Source: Fonsecaea monophora
Taxonomy: Eukaryota > Ascomycota > Eurotiomycetes > Chaetothyriales > Herpotrichiellaceae
Assembly (NCBI RefSeq): GCF_001642475.1
Contig: NW_019173972.1
Coordinates: 62,001-126,000 of the forward strand
Direction of reading: 5' to 3'
Length of the DNA stretch: 64,000 nucleotides
Shown piece by piece: positions 1-11,336 of the stretch (positions are counted from its first letter, which is position 1; each line of letters opens with the position of its first letter). A program made the translations under genes and the position numbers. The notes beneath the pieces are model-generated. The model was not told where the DNA came from. It did no database searches and saw only the letters and a program-made list of their open reading frames with translations.

Positions 1-24
1 GTCACTAATTGTGGTGTTCTCCAG

Positions 25-1726
25 AATGTCCACGGCGTACCATCTCTCCCAGCACCCCGACAAATACGACGTCACTCTCATCGACGCCGTCGATTACTGC
101 GGAGGTCAAGCCTTCTCCTGTCCTCTCGACAAGGATCGTCATGGGGCCAGCTGGTTCAATCAAGGTGTTCAAGGCGGCAGCTATATCTTCCACCACACCT
201 TGACCATGTTCGCTCGCCAGGGATATCACGCTGACCCGGTTAACCTTCAAGTCTCCTTCGGCAAGGACGACACCTTCTGGACTAACGTCTTCCCAACAGA
301 CCTGTTAGCTCGGCATCAGAAGGAGATTAAACGCCTCAATTTTGCCCTGAAATTCATGCGCTGGTTCGAGATCTTCTTCGCACTGATCCCCATGAAGGTC
401 TTCTTCAAGCTGTGGTTCTTTTCTGAGGAGTTCACCAACACCGTCGCCTTGCCTATGGTGGCGTTGTTTCTGGGAACGGGCAACGAAGCTCCCAATGTAC
501 CCTCAATCATGCTTGAGCGATTGTGCACCAGTCCCACCTATGGCATGTGGTTTCCTTACGACCCTGTCAGCATAGCGACCAATCATCCTCCCATGGTCGT
601 CTTTCCCAACTTCAGCGACTTTTATGAGACATGGCGCAAAGACCTTGTCTCCCGCGGTGTGACGGTCCGCCTCTCGACTGAACTTGCAGCAATCCTCCAC
701 CGCTCGAGATCTAACGGCGTTGTCGTTTCTCTCAAACAGCGTACACCAGCTCCCGACCACCACAACCCCATTGGCGGTGACCGAGACGCGCCCACGTTCG
801 AAGAGCACTACGATGAAATAGTCCTATGCTGCCTCGCTGACACCGCCAAGCGCCTTCTTTCGTCCACTTCCTCCTGGCGAGAACGCAAAGTCCTCGGCTC
901 TGCCAAATTCTCCGACGACATCACTATTACGCATACCGACTCCTCATATATGAAGAAGCACTACCAAAACTTTTACTCGGAATCTCTTGCCGTAAGATCC
1001 CTAGGTGGTAAAGATCAGTCGTCCCGCTGTGATTTTGGAGCCGACAATTTCCGCCCAATGTACTACATCAAGATGTATGACCAGGACAGATCCAAGCTGG
1101 AGATGTGCTTCGACACCACCAACTACCAGTCGCAGTTCCCAGACAAGGTGCCTTTTGAGGACCATGTGTTCCAGACGATCTTCCTCAACAAAGACCGAGA
1201 TGGGCATCTGTGGAGTGACGACGAGATTGACGAGAGCAAGGTCCTCAGAAAGGACTGGTGGCATCAACTGTGCCACTCGTACACGCATTACCTGTTCGTG
1301 GTGCCGTGGATGATGTTCCTCCAGGGCCAAAGGAGGGTGCGCTACGCCGCGAGCTGGACGTTGGTCAACGCGCACGAAGTCGCCATTATGGCGGGGATTG
1401 CCGCCGCGGTCGACCTGGGTGCCGAGTACCCAGAAGATCTGGAGCACGACAAATTCGCCTTTCTCTGCTTCAGGCTCTACTATCTACTGACCTACGGCAA
1501 GTGGTATCGCCGAAGGTACACGGCCTCGGCGAAGAGCAAGCGCGGCACAGAGGAGAGCGACAACGCGAAACAGGGCAAGAGCTGGGCCAGCGGTTGGTAC
1601 GGGAGTGTGTACAAAGGGCCCGGGGTGGCCCAGGAAGAGCGGACGACGTGGCGGGAGGAAATGAAGGTTGGGCGGAGTACGGGGAACCTCGCGCAAGGCA
1701 ATGCCCAGGGGAGAAGTCAGCCGTGA
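25..1726 (+). CDS. FAD/NAD(P)-binding oxidoreductase (amine-oxidase-like), 5' partial
   Basis: This is the 3' exon of a flavin-dependent oxidoreductase that begins outside the window. The first bases contain a branch-like CTAAT and a CCAG acceptor ending at 24. The exon then starts at the third base of a split codon, and G-M-STAYHLSQH follows. That is how the second half of a Rossmann GxGxxG helix reads, with the acidic ribose-binding end at TLIDA. The rest (about 565 residues) has the long mixed body of fungal FAD-dependent amine oxidoreductases, a late YAASWTLVNAHEVAIMAGIAAA segment that fits the FAD-pyrophosphate return motif, and a basic polar tail. The stop TGA is at 1724-1726. The substrate is unknown. 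CPR6 is convergent downstream. Confidence 0.8.
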
Positions 1727-2419
1727 GAGTCCGAGCACATTCAAAAGTCACGGGGCAAGAGATTCATGGCTGGGCATCCATTGGATTATATGGACAAGGA
1801 ATTCACGGGACAAAGCGAAGAGGGCACATCAGAGCCGTCTATCTGTTGGATATCGATCATGTCATGTGTCTATTATGTCTCTGGTCATCTTCGCGCCATG
1901 GCTGCTATCATTCTAGCTGTCTGTCTTTTCTATTATTCTGGTGATCTGATGTCTCGTCTCGTGTCTACTGGTCTAATATGGTCTAATCCGGCCTTCTGGT
2001 ACATTAATTATCAATTGGTCTAGGTCGGGTTCTGGGTCTCGATCTGAGTCTACCAAGGATTTTCACTGTAGCTGTAGCTGTTTTCGGGAGATAACTCGAT
2101 TACCGTCTGCGCCTTCAGCCCTCATGCTCATGTTAAGCTCATGTTTATGCTCACGCTCATGCATTGCCATTTTCTCCCCACGCCCACCACACACTCGAAA
2201 AAAGGAGTAAACATTGCGAGGTCTACCCTACCACCCTATCCAAGCACCAGGAGAGAGCTACGCCTGCCGACGATGATGATGCTTCAAAAAATTATGATGC
2301 CTCAAAAACTCTGCAGTGTCCGCGCACGTCCCGAACCATGCTTTGTCCTTTTTCAATCGCGAAACGATCCAGTACCAAGCCATACCCACCCACACACCCT
2401 GGGTATCTATGGCGACGCT
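1727..2419. other. Intergenic, convergent 3' ends
   Basis: Between the oxidoreductase and the convergent CPR6 gene. It is T-rich just after 1850, which is typical of fungal 3' UTR. I see no gene here. A long open frame on the + strand starting near 2141 lies mostly antisense to CPR6 and is a shadow. Confidence 0.6.
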
Positions 2420-3823
2420 TCAGCTGGTAAAGAACTTCTTGTAGCTCTCTTTCTCCTTCTTGATGCTGTCGGCAAGAGTCTTCTTCGCCCTGGCCAGCTC
2501 GGTCTTGATCGCCGCGTCCTCGGGCGCCAGCTTCGCCGCCTGCTCGTAATCCTTGAGTGCTTCCTCCAAGTCCTTCAGCGCCACCCGCGCCTGTGCACGT
2601 CGGAAGTACACTTTGGCCTTGTCCGTGTCCTTGGCGTCTTTGGGAATAGAATCAATGGCAAATCCGGCCCACTTCTGAGCTTCCTCGTAGCGCTTGGCCT
2701 TGTTGGCGAGAAGGGCAGAGTTGCTGTGCAGAGTGAACCTCAGGGCATCCATGTTGCTCTGGAGATCCTTGGGGTCGTTGTCGTTGGCTGCCGGATACTC
2801 GTTGAGGTATCTGAGGGCCTTCTGATACTTCTCAATCCCTGTTCCGATGTCTCCAGCTTTGAATGCCTTGTTCCCGAATTCCTTGAGATCCAATGCGATT
2901 TTGTAGTATTCCTCTCCCTTCAAGCCTTCGCCCTGGTCGTCTGGATAGTCTTCGTATGGGTCGCCGGTTGGATCCGCCACTTTCTGAGTTGCTTTATCAT
3001 AGGCCTCACCTTCGAGCTGACCACAATCCTCCACCACCACATCACCACCCACAGGCTTATCTGACTGCAAGGGAAGATTTTCAATGGTTCGTACGATGTT
3101 CTTGCCGTTGATAACCTCCCCGAACACAACGTGCTTGCCGTCTAGGTGGGGCGTGGGCACAGTGGTGATGAAGAACTGCGAACCGTTGGTACCTGAACAA
3201 ATTAGCGGGAGACTCGAGGAAGCTTATTCCTGTGTTGATGGTCTTACCGGGACCTGAGTTGGCCATAGACAAGAGGAAAGGGCGGTCATGCTTCAGGTCG
3301 AAATTCTCATCCTCGAACTTTTCGCCGTAAATCGACTCGCCTCCAGTTCCGTTGAACCTTGTAAAGTCACCGCCCTGGATCATGAACGCCTTGATGACTC
3401 TGTGAAAGATTGACCCTAGTCCGTACACTCAGCCTTGAGCCCGTCCAACAATGTTGAGTGTATTGTACCTTTGTAGTGTAGCGGTTTGCCTTGTTGTCCC
3501 ATGCCTTTTTCACCGGTACACAGAGCCCGGAAATTCTCTGCCGTTTTCGGTACCACTGAACGAGATCTTAGCGGAAGAGAGCGATCTAGCGGGGAGGACA
3601 GTAACTCATACCATCATTATACTGTCAATGGCGGTCAGTCCACACGCTTCTCACGCCGGGATTTGCGACACTTACAAGCTCAAACACTATCCGACCTTGT
3701 TTCCTTCCGCCAATTGTGATGTCGAAGTAGACCCGAGGTCGTCCTGCACAATGAGAAGGTCGGTCAGACTATGGCTATACGCATGAGAGGGTGGTAAGGC
3801 TCACCACTTTTTGCTTGCGCCAT
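2420..3823 (-). CDS. CPR6: Cyclophilin-40 type peptidyl-prolyl cis-trans isomerase (Hsp90 co-chaperone)
   Basis: I place six exons on the minus strand: 3805-3823, 3676-3743, 3612-3621, 3469-3555, 3248-3415 and 2420-3192. Together they give 374 residues with a consistent frame, which is the usual Cyp40 length (about 370). The N-terminal cyclophilin domain (about 10-180) shows RPRVYFDITIGG, VPKTAENFRALCTGEKG, FHRVIKAFMIQGGDFT and the NGSQFFIT/HLDGKHVVFGEV segments that form the active site. The C-terminal half carries TPR helices (for example EFGNKAFKAGD and the VYFRRAQARVAL repeat), which in this family bind the Hsp90 MEEVD tail. The protein should act in the cytosol in client folding. The third exon is only 10 nt (codes Y-N-D plus one base) and restores the conserved ELYNDVVPKT stretch. 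Introns have GTAAGT/GTATGA-like donors. The promoter is shared with the divergent gene at 4496. Confidence 0.93.
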
Positions 3824-4495
3824 GTTGTGAGGAGCGAGAACGAGAACGATTTAAGCCGATGAGGTGTTACTAGATCCGAGAAACCGATAAGTATCACTAG
3901 GGGAGAAGTCGAGCAAGGAGTAGGAATGCACGGTGAGAGCCGCAGGCTCTTGAGTCGCACAAAAAACTTCTTGAATCTTCTCTGCTATTCACTGCGCTTG
4001 CGGCGGTCGGAGGATCAGCCAATGGGAGGGCACTGGTGCCTGAGGGGCTCTTTTTGATTTGGCGGGGAAGAGACTAGTTAAGGCCCATTGCTGACAAGGC
4101 AGGTCCCCCGAAGTGGCCCCTAGGTTGACCGCCGTGACCGCCTAGTTAAACAAAGCCTTGCAGATCCAGAGCCTTGGTGGCTGGTGGCACCTAAGCACCG
4201 AGTGCTTTCCCGCAATTGTCCCCTGCTCTAATTCCTACTTTCCTGTTTACTTCGCCGACATTCAGTTGTCCTTGCCTCAATTCAACTGCACCTGCATCAC
4301 TGCGTGATGGCTCTATCTGCAAGTACCTCTGAGGTAGGATGTGGCAATTTGTCTTGGTCCTCCCATCATTCTCGTCTGCCATCCAACTTCATTCACCACA
4401 TCTTAGGCTACAGCACATCTTAGCTCGAACATTATCCGTTTCCTTCTTGTTTGTAATATTTCCAGTATTCTGCTCCAGCATTACTGTTGTTCGCA
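3824..4495. promoter_or_regulatory. Divergent promoter region between CPR6 and the 4496 gene
   Basis: About 670 bases separate two divergent start codons. No unambiguous TATA box or terminator is visible. CT-rich stretches on both strands (for example 4430-4490) look like fungal 5' UTR pyrimidine tracts. Confidence 0.4.
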
Positions 4496-5416
4496 ATGGC
4501 ATTTTCTCATGCCTCTTCCCACTCACAATCCTCAACCCAGCCTTCGACTCCTTCAACTCTGGAATTACCCCCCGAGACGATGGATTCGGAGCCTGTCCTG
4601 GTCAAAGAGGGCAATTCTTGGGTGCTCTATGTCACCGATAAGGCACCAAACCCCGACTCTATTCCTGATCTTCAATGGGACCAGTGTTCGACCATCATTG
4701 TGCGAATCAATCCATTGCCAGACACACCTCCAGGAGCCGAATACCCCATGATAGACTTCAACCACGCCCCAATTAGCCTGGCAAACCTGGTCGAGCGAGT
4801 TGGACAAATTTCTGCCCTGATGAGGAGCAAGCTGCAGGATGATATCAACGCAGGCCAGAAGACAGTTCAAGTCGTTTTTGGGGAATGTTAGATCCGTTCT
4901 CGCGCAAGCAAGAATGTATACGTGGCTGCGCCCATGTGGCGTCTCCGCGACCTCGCCGAAATGATGGCAACCTTCCACTGGATTGAACCCGAATCGACTC
5001 ACAATACTGCCGCCCTGGCCACTCAGGCGAGATTGCTGACCCCGCCCTTTATCCTGCCCCAGGTCTGCGTCTCCTGCCTGGATCGTGACAACCCGAGCGA
5101 GCGCAACCCTCCACACGAGGAAATGGTTTGGTCCCGATGCCACGCAGTGCTCCAAGATTCGTACAAGGATGGATCACTCGCACTGCTATTTCCTGGAGCG
5201 ACTGGAGTGTGGAATTTTCTCGGGACTCATCTAATGAAGTATGCATACGTTGTCAAAGACTTGGGCGAGGCTCGTGCGGGAGAGTCATCGGTCATTCCAG
5301 CTTCTTCGGGCGAATTGAAGCTCTCTGATGATGTGATCCGCAATGGGATGAAGGAGATTCAGCCAGACCCAGAGGAACAGCTTTACAACGAGGAACATGG
5401 CTGGACCCTTTCTTGA
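4496..5416 (+). CDS. Unrecognised protein, frame interrupted by in-frame TAG
   Basis: I do not recognise the family. The frame runs from ATG 4496 to a stop at 5414-5416 (306 sense codons) but is broken once by TAG at 4889-4891. Coding-like sequence continues in the same frame on both sides: VVFGEC before it, and NVYVAAPMWRLRDLAEMM after it. The N-terminus is Ser/Thr-rich (about 30 residues); the rest is globular with a CVSC pair and a WNFLG stretch. Two explanations fit. One is a 42-nt intron at 4871-4912 (GTCGTT...GCAAG), which removes the TAG and keeps the frame, but its donor is weak and it has no clear branch site. The other is a nonsense mutation or sequencing error. It is divergent from CPR6. 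Confidence 0.5.
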
Positions 5417-6788
5417 AAGGTATCATGATCATTAGGCCGGCGCATTAGATCGGCCATTTTCACGTGATTGGGACTTCTGGTAGGCACTGCTGGGAACACG
5501 GTCGTTGAAGGATTAGTTATACAGAAGTCATGCTGCTATTGGAGGAATGGGGGCAAAGTCAGTTGGTCAGTTAGACAGATTTCGCCATCAGCCTTATCGA
5601 AGTCACTGCTTTCTGGCTCAGATTCTATCAAGCTTCTCATGTTCAAGTATCTTGCCCAGTCCGCATCTACAGGAGCTCATCAGGTGTTTGATGCTGATTA
5701 TCTTCGGCTTCCCTCCCCATCACGCTGTATCCGACACTTTCAGAATGACGCGATCTTCCGGGCCCTTCCGTCTCTTATTGTGCTTCCTGGAGCTTGTTGA
5801 CTGTGATCCCTACCGAAGTTAAGGCAATCCCTGCCAACCAAAGCTGCACTTGGTCAACCTTGGTTAGCGACTCGGAGCCGAAAAGGCGGGGAGACCCTTG
5901 AAGAAGAGGTGGTGAGGCTGGACAAAGGGACTAGAACGAGTGGCCTGAGGGTTACCGAGTACACCTCAGCCAGCCAGTCAGCCAGCTTGGACCACGGACT
6001 GTATTCCGTTGAACCATTGTAAGTGGCCCGGCGGGCTGTTGCGAGCGAAAAGGGTCATGGTCAGGTGGACTTTCGAAGAGCAGTTTGGCAAGAAAACACA
6101 GAAAGAAAAAGGTGATCACGAAACGAAACGAACGTCAGCCCCGCCTTCCTCAGCTCATGCATGTGTGTCACAGGCATTTCATCGTTCCATACGAGGCTTT
6201 CTGCCCACACCCCTGGCGTGCGTGCCCGTGGCTGCCTGTCTCTCCAGTGAGTGAGCGAGTCTCAGCTACAGATTCGGCAGTGGGCGTGGGCGTGGGTGTT
6301 GGCTGCTCAAGGCGTGCAAGCAAGACTTCCTCGCGTGAGTCGCCCCGAGGACAAGAACATGGCAAGCGAGCGAGTGAACGATCGGACGATGTTTTGTTGA
6401 ACCAGCCAGCCAGCCCACCGCATCTTCAGCAGTGCACAGGCCTCCCGTTTCCCGGCATGATGAGCATGAGCATGAACTCGAGATGCATGTCGAGACCTTG
6501 GCGCACATTGCGCAAGTATCCTCGTCGTTTCGAGCTGGAGATCGAACCACACTTGTCCGGACGTCAGCGCCCCAGTCGGTGCTTGCCTTTGCAGCTCAAA
6601 GTCCATACCGACGTGTCTGAATGGCTGTTTTCTCTCAAGGGGGGCCCCTTGGCCTGTTGACGAGCTGTGCATTCTGGACGAATCGAGGACCGCGAGCTCT
6701 CAGCTGGAGGGACTCGGTATACAGCCCACTCGTCGTTTCTCACGGTGCTTGGACTCATCAGCTGAGCCTGATTGACCTGAGAGAAGTC

Positions 6789-6796
6789 TATAAAAG
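6789..6796 (+). promoter_or_regulatory. TATA box of the 6997 gene
   Basis: TATAAAAG lies about 200 bases before the ATG at 6997. A pyrimidine-rich stretch (CTTTTCTCTCTCAACTTC) starts about 20 bases further on, a typical fungal transcription start context. Confidence 0.55.
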
Positions 6797-6936
6797 GTGG
6801 GAACTGACCCAGTCTTTTCTCTCTCAACTTCTTCGCAACCCTGTTCCTTATTGAAGCCCTTTACCTCGCGTGACCCATTGTTCCCAAGCATCCCTCGACT
6901 CTCGGCAGACTTAGACCCAGTCCACGACCACAATAT

Positions 6937-6966
<30 letters not shown>
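6937..6966 (+). repeat. (CAG)10 tract in the 5' leader
   Basis: Ten perfect CAG units lie about 30 bases before the ATG at 6997, presumably in the transcribed 5' leader. Confidence 0.85.
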
Positions 6967-6972
<6 letters not shown>

Positions 6973-6996
6973 TGACAACGCGATACAAGATCCAAG

Positions 6997-7275
6997 ATGG
7001 TCCGCCTCCGCCTCACCAACAACCAGACCGGCCACGGGGTCAACGCCGAGATCCCGCTGCTCAACCACCAACAACCCATCCGGGAGTTCTACCCGCTCGA
7101 CTCGAGCGGCAAGTTCCTCATCAACGCCGCCGAGCTGACGGCCGATTTCCAGGGCGTCGAGGTCGTCGTCAACGCCGGCGGCCAGTCGGTCGTGCTCACC
7201 ACCAACCAGAACTCGAAGCAGTTCAACGGCCTGGTCGACGCGGCCAACGGGAGTATTTTGGCCAGGAAAGCCTGA
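6997..7275 (+). CDS. Small hypothetical protein (92 aa)
   Basis: ATG 6997 has a good Kozak-like context (CCAAGATGG). The 92-residue product starts MVRLRLTNNQTGHGVNAEI and ends ARKA. It has an alternating polar/hydrophobic pattern suggesting a small beta-rich soluble protein, with no signal peptide or membrane segment. Third codon positions are strongly C/G-biased, unlike the surrounding DNA, which together with the TATA box supports a real and well expressed gene. I do not recognise the family and assign no function. Confidence 0.65.
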   Translation: MVRLRLTNNQTGHGVNAEIPLLNHQQPIREFYPLDSSGKFLINAAELTADFQGVEVVVNAGGQSVVLTTNQNSKQFNGLVDAANGSILARKA

Positions 7276-8159
7276 TTTTGTGGGAGAGGATCACTGATCA
7301 ATGAGAGGAGAGGGGATCTAAAAAGGGGGAAGGCGGAAGAGAGGGCGCGTAGGTAATATCATAACGAAAAGAGATGGTGATATGTTTGTGGGGAAGTGAG
7401 AGCTGAAAAGCAACATGGTCGTAACGAGTACTTTTGAGAAAGATTCCTCGAGAGATGAGGATGGATGGATAGGGATTTTTGAAGAGAGATGAAGAGACGG
7501 AGAGAGAGAGGCTCGGAGTGCTGTTAACGGGACTTGCAACTTATCACTCATTTCTCTTCTGCTGTCCAATAGGCAAGAAAATACTCTACCTATCCTACCT
7601 ACTTACTTCCTACATCCCCCTCTCTCCATCTCTTTCTTCGACTTACATGTCCCTTCTGTTCGAGTCTATCCCCATTCCATTCCCATCGCGATAGACCTCC
7701 TTACCTTCCAGTACAGGTACTGTCCATGCTGATCCTGCCTTGCCCTGTGCCTCAAACCTTTGCCTTTCTTTCCCTGTTCCTTGACTGTTCCTTGACAGGA
7801 TTTGGCCTTTGTTTCTTTCGTTGTTGAGGTGGTAAGAGTAGTGAGGCCACGTCGTAGAATGATAGATCCCTAGAGTGCATCTCCACACAAACACAATACG
7901 TATACACACATACACGCATACACGCACACGACAGATGCCATAGCCATATGCCAGCATTACAGCCCGTGGTGAACCAGCAATGATAGCTAGTAACAGCGTG
8001 GCAATCAAAGGCAGTGCCTGTTCCAGACTCGGTCTACTTACTTCCTGCCTCCAGGTCTCAGCCTTACCCTCGCGTGCCTGTCCAACTGTACTGCAAACCC
8101 CAAAGGCGTTGCAAAGTGGCACACTCAGCTTCCTCCAAACCTGTGTGGCTTGATTACTC

Positions 8160-8232
8160 TGGCCTGGTCTGGACTGGTCTGGTCTAGATTGGGCTGGGCT
8201 AGCCTGGTCTGACTTGGCCTGGCGAGGCTGGT
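8160..8232 (+). repeat. Degenerate CTGGTCTGG-type repeat
   Basis: An array of near copies of CTGGTCTGG / TGGGCTGG. A related GGGCTGG-rich patch lies at about 8610-8645. Confidence 0.6.
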
Positions 8233-10378
8233 TGTGCACAGACGTGACGGGACTGTGCACCGCAGGACGGCAGCACGGGCACGAACATGCAAGAGTAACA
8301 TGGAGGTAACATGTACACGTACACGCGCAAGTACATGAGTGCGGGCGTGAGGGAGTGGTGATGATGAATCAAGGCAAGGCAGAATACCGCCAATGCATAC
8401 CAAAAAGCAGGCAGAGCTCTCAGCCTCGCCTCCAAGACCTTGTCCCGTGCATGTTTGAAGAGAGCGAGGTTCGTTGCTCGAAGGGACTTTTTGCGGGAAG
8501 TGGACGGAGGGTCCTTGCCTTTTTGTCGCCTCGCGTTGCCCCAGAGGTCGATGCATACCTTCCACGGACCAATCACTTACAAACCACTGACCCGGTTCTT
8601 GCGGCCTGTGCTGGGCCGGGATGGGATGGGCTGGATTGGGCCAGACTAAGTCGGTCCTCCGTGGCCCAGGCATCTGTTGAGTTTTTTCTTTTCAGTCGAG
8701 TGAAGAGGCAATGCGGTTGCAGGAAGCGAACAAGACCTGGGCCGGTCACTGTGCAAGGTGCAAGTGCACGCGCTGTGGTACGGGTGCTGGTATGTGGCTG
8801 GCCAGAGGATGTTGGGCGGTAAGTAGCCAGGATGGTAATGATGCTGACGACGACGAGGACCATGATGGGGATCAGAACCGGCCAGGAAGGGAAAGACGCG
8901 GATGGCGTAGCACAACATGACCTCTCCAACCCGACCGGTGAGGTGGGTTCATCTACACTGGCACTGTCGCTGGTGGGTGGACGTGGCGATATCTCGCACA
9001 ACATGAGGCTGAGAGCCGTCCACCCGTCTTGAAACCCTGACAAGAATCCGCCGAGGCCCATGTCGTTACACAACACAAGGTTGGTGGCTCATCCCCGGTC
9101 CAGACTTCAAGGATAGGGCAAGTACATACCAGACATGATGTCCCTGCGTCTTGTGGATCCACTTTCTGAGTTCCACGAGGAGGCGGAAAAGGAGTCGGAC
9201 GACGACGACGACGACCTGATCCGTGCCACCTACCCCTTTGATACCGGTCTGGGTCTGGAGCTGGGGCTCTTGTTGCATTTCATGCACGACCTTCCCCAGA
9301 TTGGAGGGGGGTTGGTTCGTCAAACGCACGCAGGGATGTAGGTAACAGAATCCACAACGCAGAGAGAGGTTGGGGAGTAACACGACCACAACATAGAAGT
9401 GCAGGACCTCAAGGAGACAGAGAGGCGGGGGAGTATCACGGTATGCACAGAGGGGACCCTGCTGCTGGTGGTATCCAGCTGAAACTCGGATTCGCCGTTC
9501 TTGTCCCCCTTTTGTGTGACAATCCTCATGCCACGCAGCAGCACAAGCAGCAGGAACGGCGACAACAACAACAGAACCAGAACCAGAAACACAAGGTCTG
9601 AATGCAGGCAATAAGGACAACGGCCAAAAAGTTAGTAGATTGTGTATATGTAGCCCTACAGCATGCAGGGGGGACACTGGCTGGTCAATTGATGAATAGC
9701 GGTAACAGTAGTAGTAGAGAAAGTGACGCCGCTGCATGGACAATTCTCCCTTGCTTACTTTCCTTTTGGCCTGTGACGGTGGAATATATGTCACCTGCCA
9801 CCCCCGTTTGAAAGGAAGTGCACTTGCAGTTGCAGTTGGACTTGCAGTTGTGGTTGGATTTCAAAGTTGCGAGGCATCCCAAGAGCCCGTTCAACCTTGT
9901 GGTTTCGTTGCAGCGGTGGCTAGCATACTGAGTGTCCGTATGTGCCTAGTCAGTCTCGACCTGGACTTGTACTTGCACGGTGTTGTTGATGGGACATGAT
10001 CCTCAGACCAGATTCAGACAACACAGAAACCACTCCCCATTTGCACTCGGACTGAATCCGAATGGGATAGCGGTGGGATTCTTGAACCACTGATTGCAAC
10101 ACCAATGTCTCGGCTCGGCAGGATAGAGAGATACTAGAACACCAGACTCGGCCACGCAGGCCGGTCAGAAAGATGGCTTCCAGCCTCACACTGTTCCACT
10201 TGAAGCACTTGGATAGGGGTATCGACGGCCTAGATGGCGACAGAGAGACACAAGGCCCAGCGGTGATGCTCATGGGTGATGCACTTACCGTACATCTCTG
10301 CTACCCCGACTCGAGTCGTACATACATAGCATAGACCATGCCTCTAGGGGAAGAGGATGAACATCGTCCTACCTTCCA

Positions 10379-10380
<2 letters not shown>

Positions 10381-10410
<30 letters not shown>
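10381..10410 (+). repeat. (TGCC)n microsatellite
   Basis: Seven and a half perfect TGCC units. Confidence 0.9.
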
Positions 10411-10412
<2 letters not shown>

Positions 10413-10518
10413 ATTCTCCTGTCAATCAGAAACCGTCAGTCATCGAATGTCAACATGTCAGACAAAACCCAGATTCAAAAGCCTTTGTGACAGACAGAGG
10501 AGAAGCGCTTTGCATGTC

Positions 10519-10546
10519 AGAGAGAGAGAGTGTGTGTGTGTGTGTG
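10519..10546 (+). repeat. (AG)n(TG)n compound microsatellite
   Basis: A run of AG dinucleotides followed directly by a run of TG dinucleotides. Confidence 0.9.
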
Positions 10547-11192
10547 AGAGAGTGACACCTGAGGTAAGCGAGCACGAGACGTTGAATCCCTCGATAGGCA
10601 GAGTCATTGCCGCCATGGACCCAGCCACATCACCTCCGCATCATCAAGTCAAAGTATGTGTTGGGTACGACTAGGCGAGTAGGCGAGTATGCGCTTCGAT
10701 CCATCTCTCGAGCTGGCTTGCTGGCTGACCAGACGGGAGACACTGTGTGTGTGTGAGAAGTGTAAGCCGCAGATTTTGCCATAAGTGAACCTTGAGGTCA
10801 CCCCCCTTTTTTTTACGCTGGATCCTGTAAGATTTTGAGATCCGGATCCATAACCATAATCGTATCCAAATCCAAATTCACCATTGCAGCGAAATAGGTA
10901 CCAGCTAATCAACAGTGCTGTTTCCCGAAACCCAAAAGAAGGCCCAGAGACAAAATGAGACAGAAGACGTTAATTAGCTGGCGCTTAGCGACAATGTACC
11001 TACGCACTCGATACGAGGCAAGTAGGTGGGCGGATGCTGTAGATCCTATCGCTGCCCTTTTTACCTTTCCACTTTCTCCCAAATCTCGAGGGACGTATCC
11101 CTGAGTCATCACAGGAAAAATACATAATGAACTCAGCCTGTGAGGACGAGTACGAGTACGACTAACTTGCGAGCTGAGTGAGTAGTCAGCAA

Positions 11193-11212
11193 AGTCAGTC
11201 AGTCAGTCAGTC
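11193..11212 (+). repeat. (AGTC)n microsatellite
   Basis: Five AGTC units with an imperfect continuation to about 11220. Confidence 0.9.
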
Positions 11213-11320
11213 AATCAGTCTATGTACTAGGCAAGCAGGCAAAGTGCATGGAGTATAATTAATTATCCTGTATACCACTTTCGGCAACGCCTGATCCTGA
11301 TATCACTTCGCTTAGTAGGC

Positions 11321-11336
11321 AGGTAGGTAGGTAGGT
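11321..11336 (+). repeat. (AGGT)n microsatellite
   Basis: Four AGGT units. Similar GGTA runs recur at 23361 and around 50700. Confidence 0.9.

Larger units (their letters stand above)
5417..6996. other. Upstream region of the 6997 gene
   Basis: 1.6 kb with no gene I can support. Several overlapping frames stay open around 6100-6700 on both strands, which points to composition rather than coding. It contains one TACCGAGTA 9-mer at 5953 and then the TATA box and CAG tract listed separately. Confidence 0.5.

Noticed and set aside
2141..3064. 307-codon plus-strand frame opposite CPR6
   Set aside because: It is antisense to the TPR exon of CPR6, whose coding match is unmistakable; the opposite strand stays open by codon composition.
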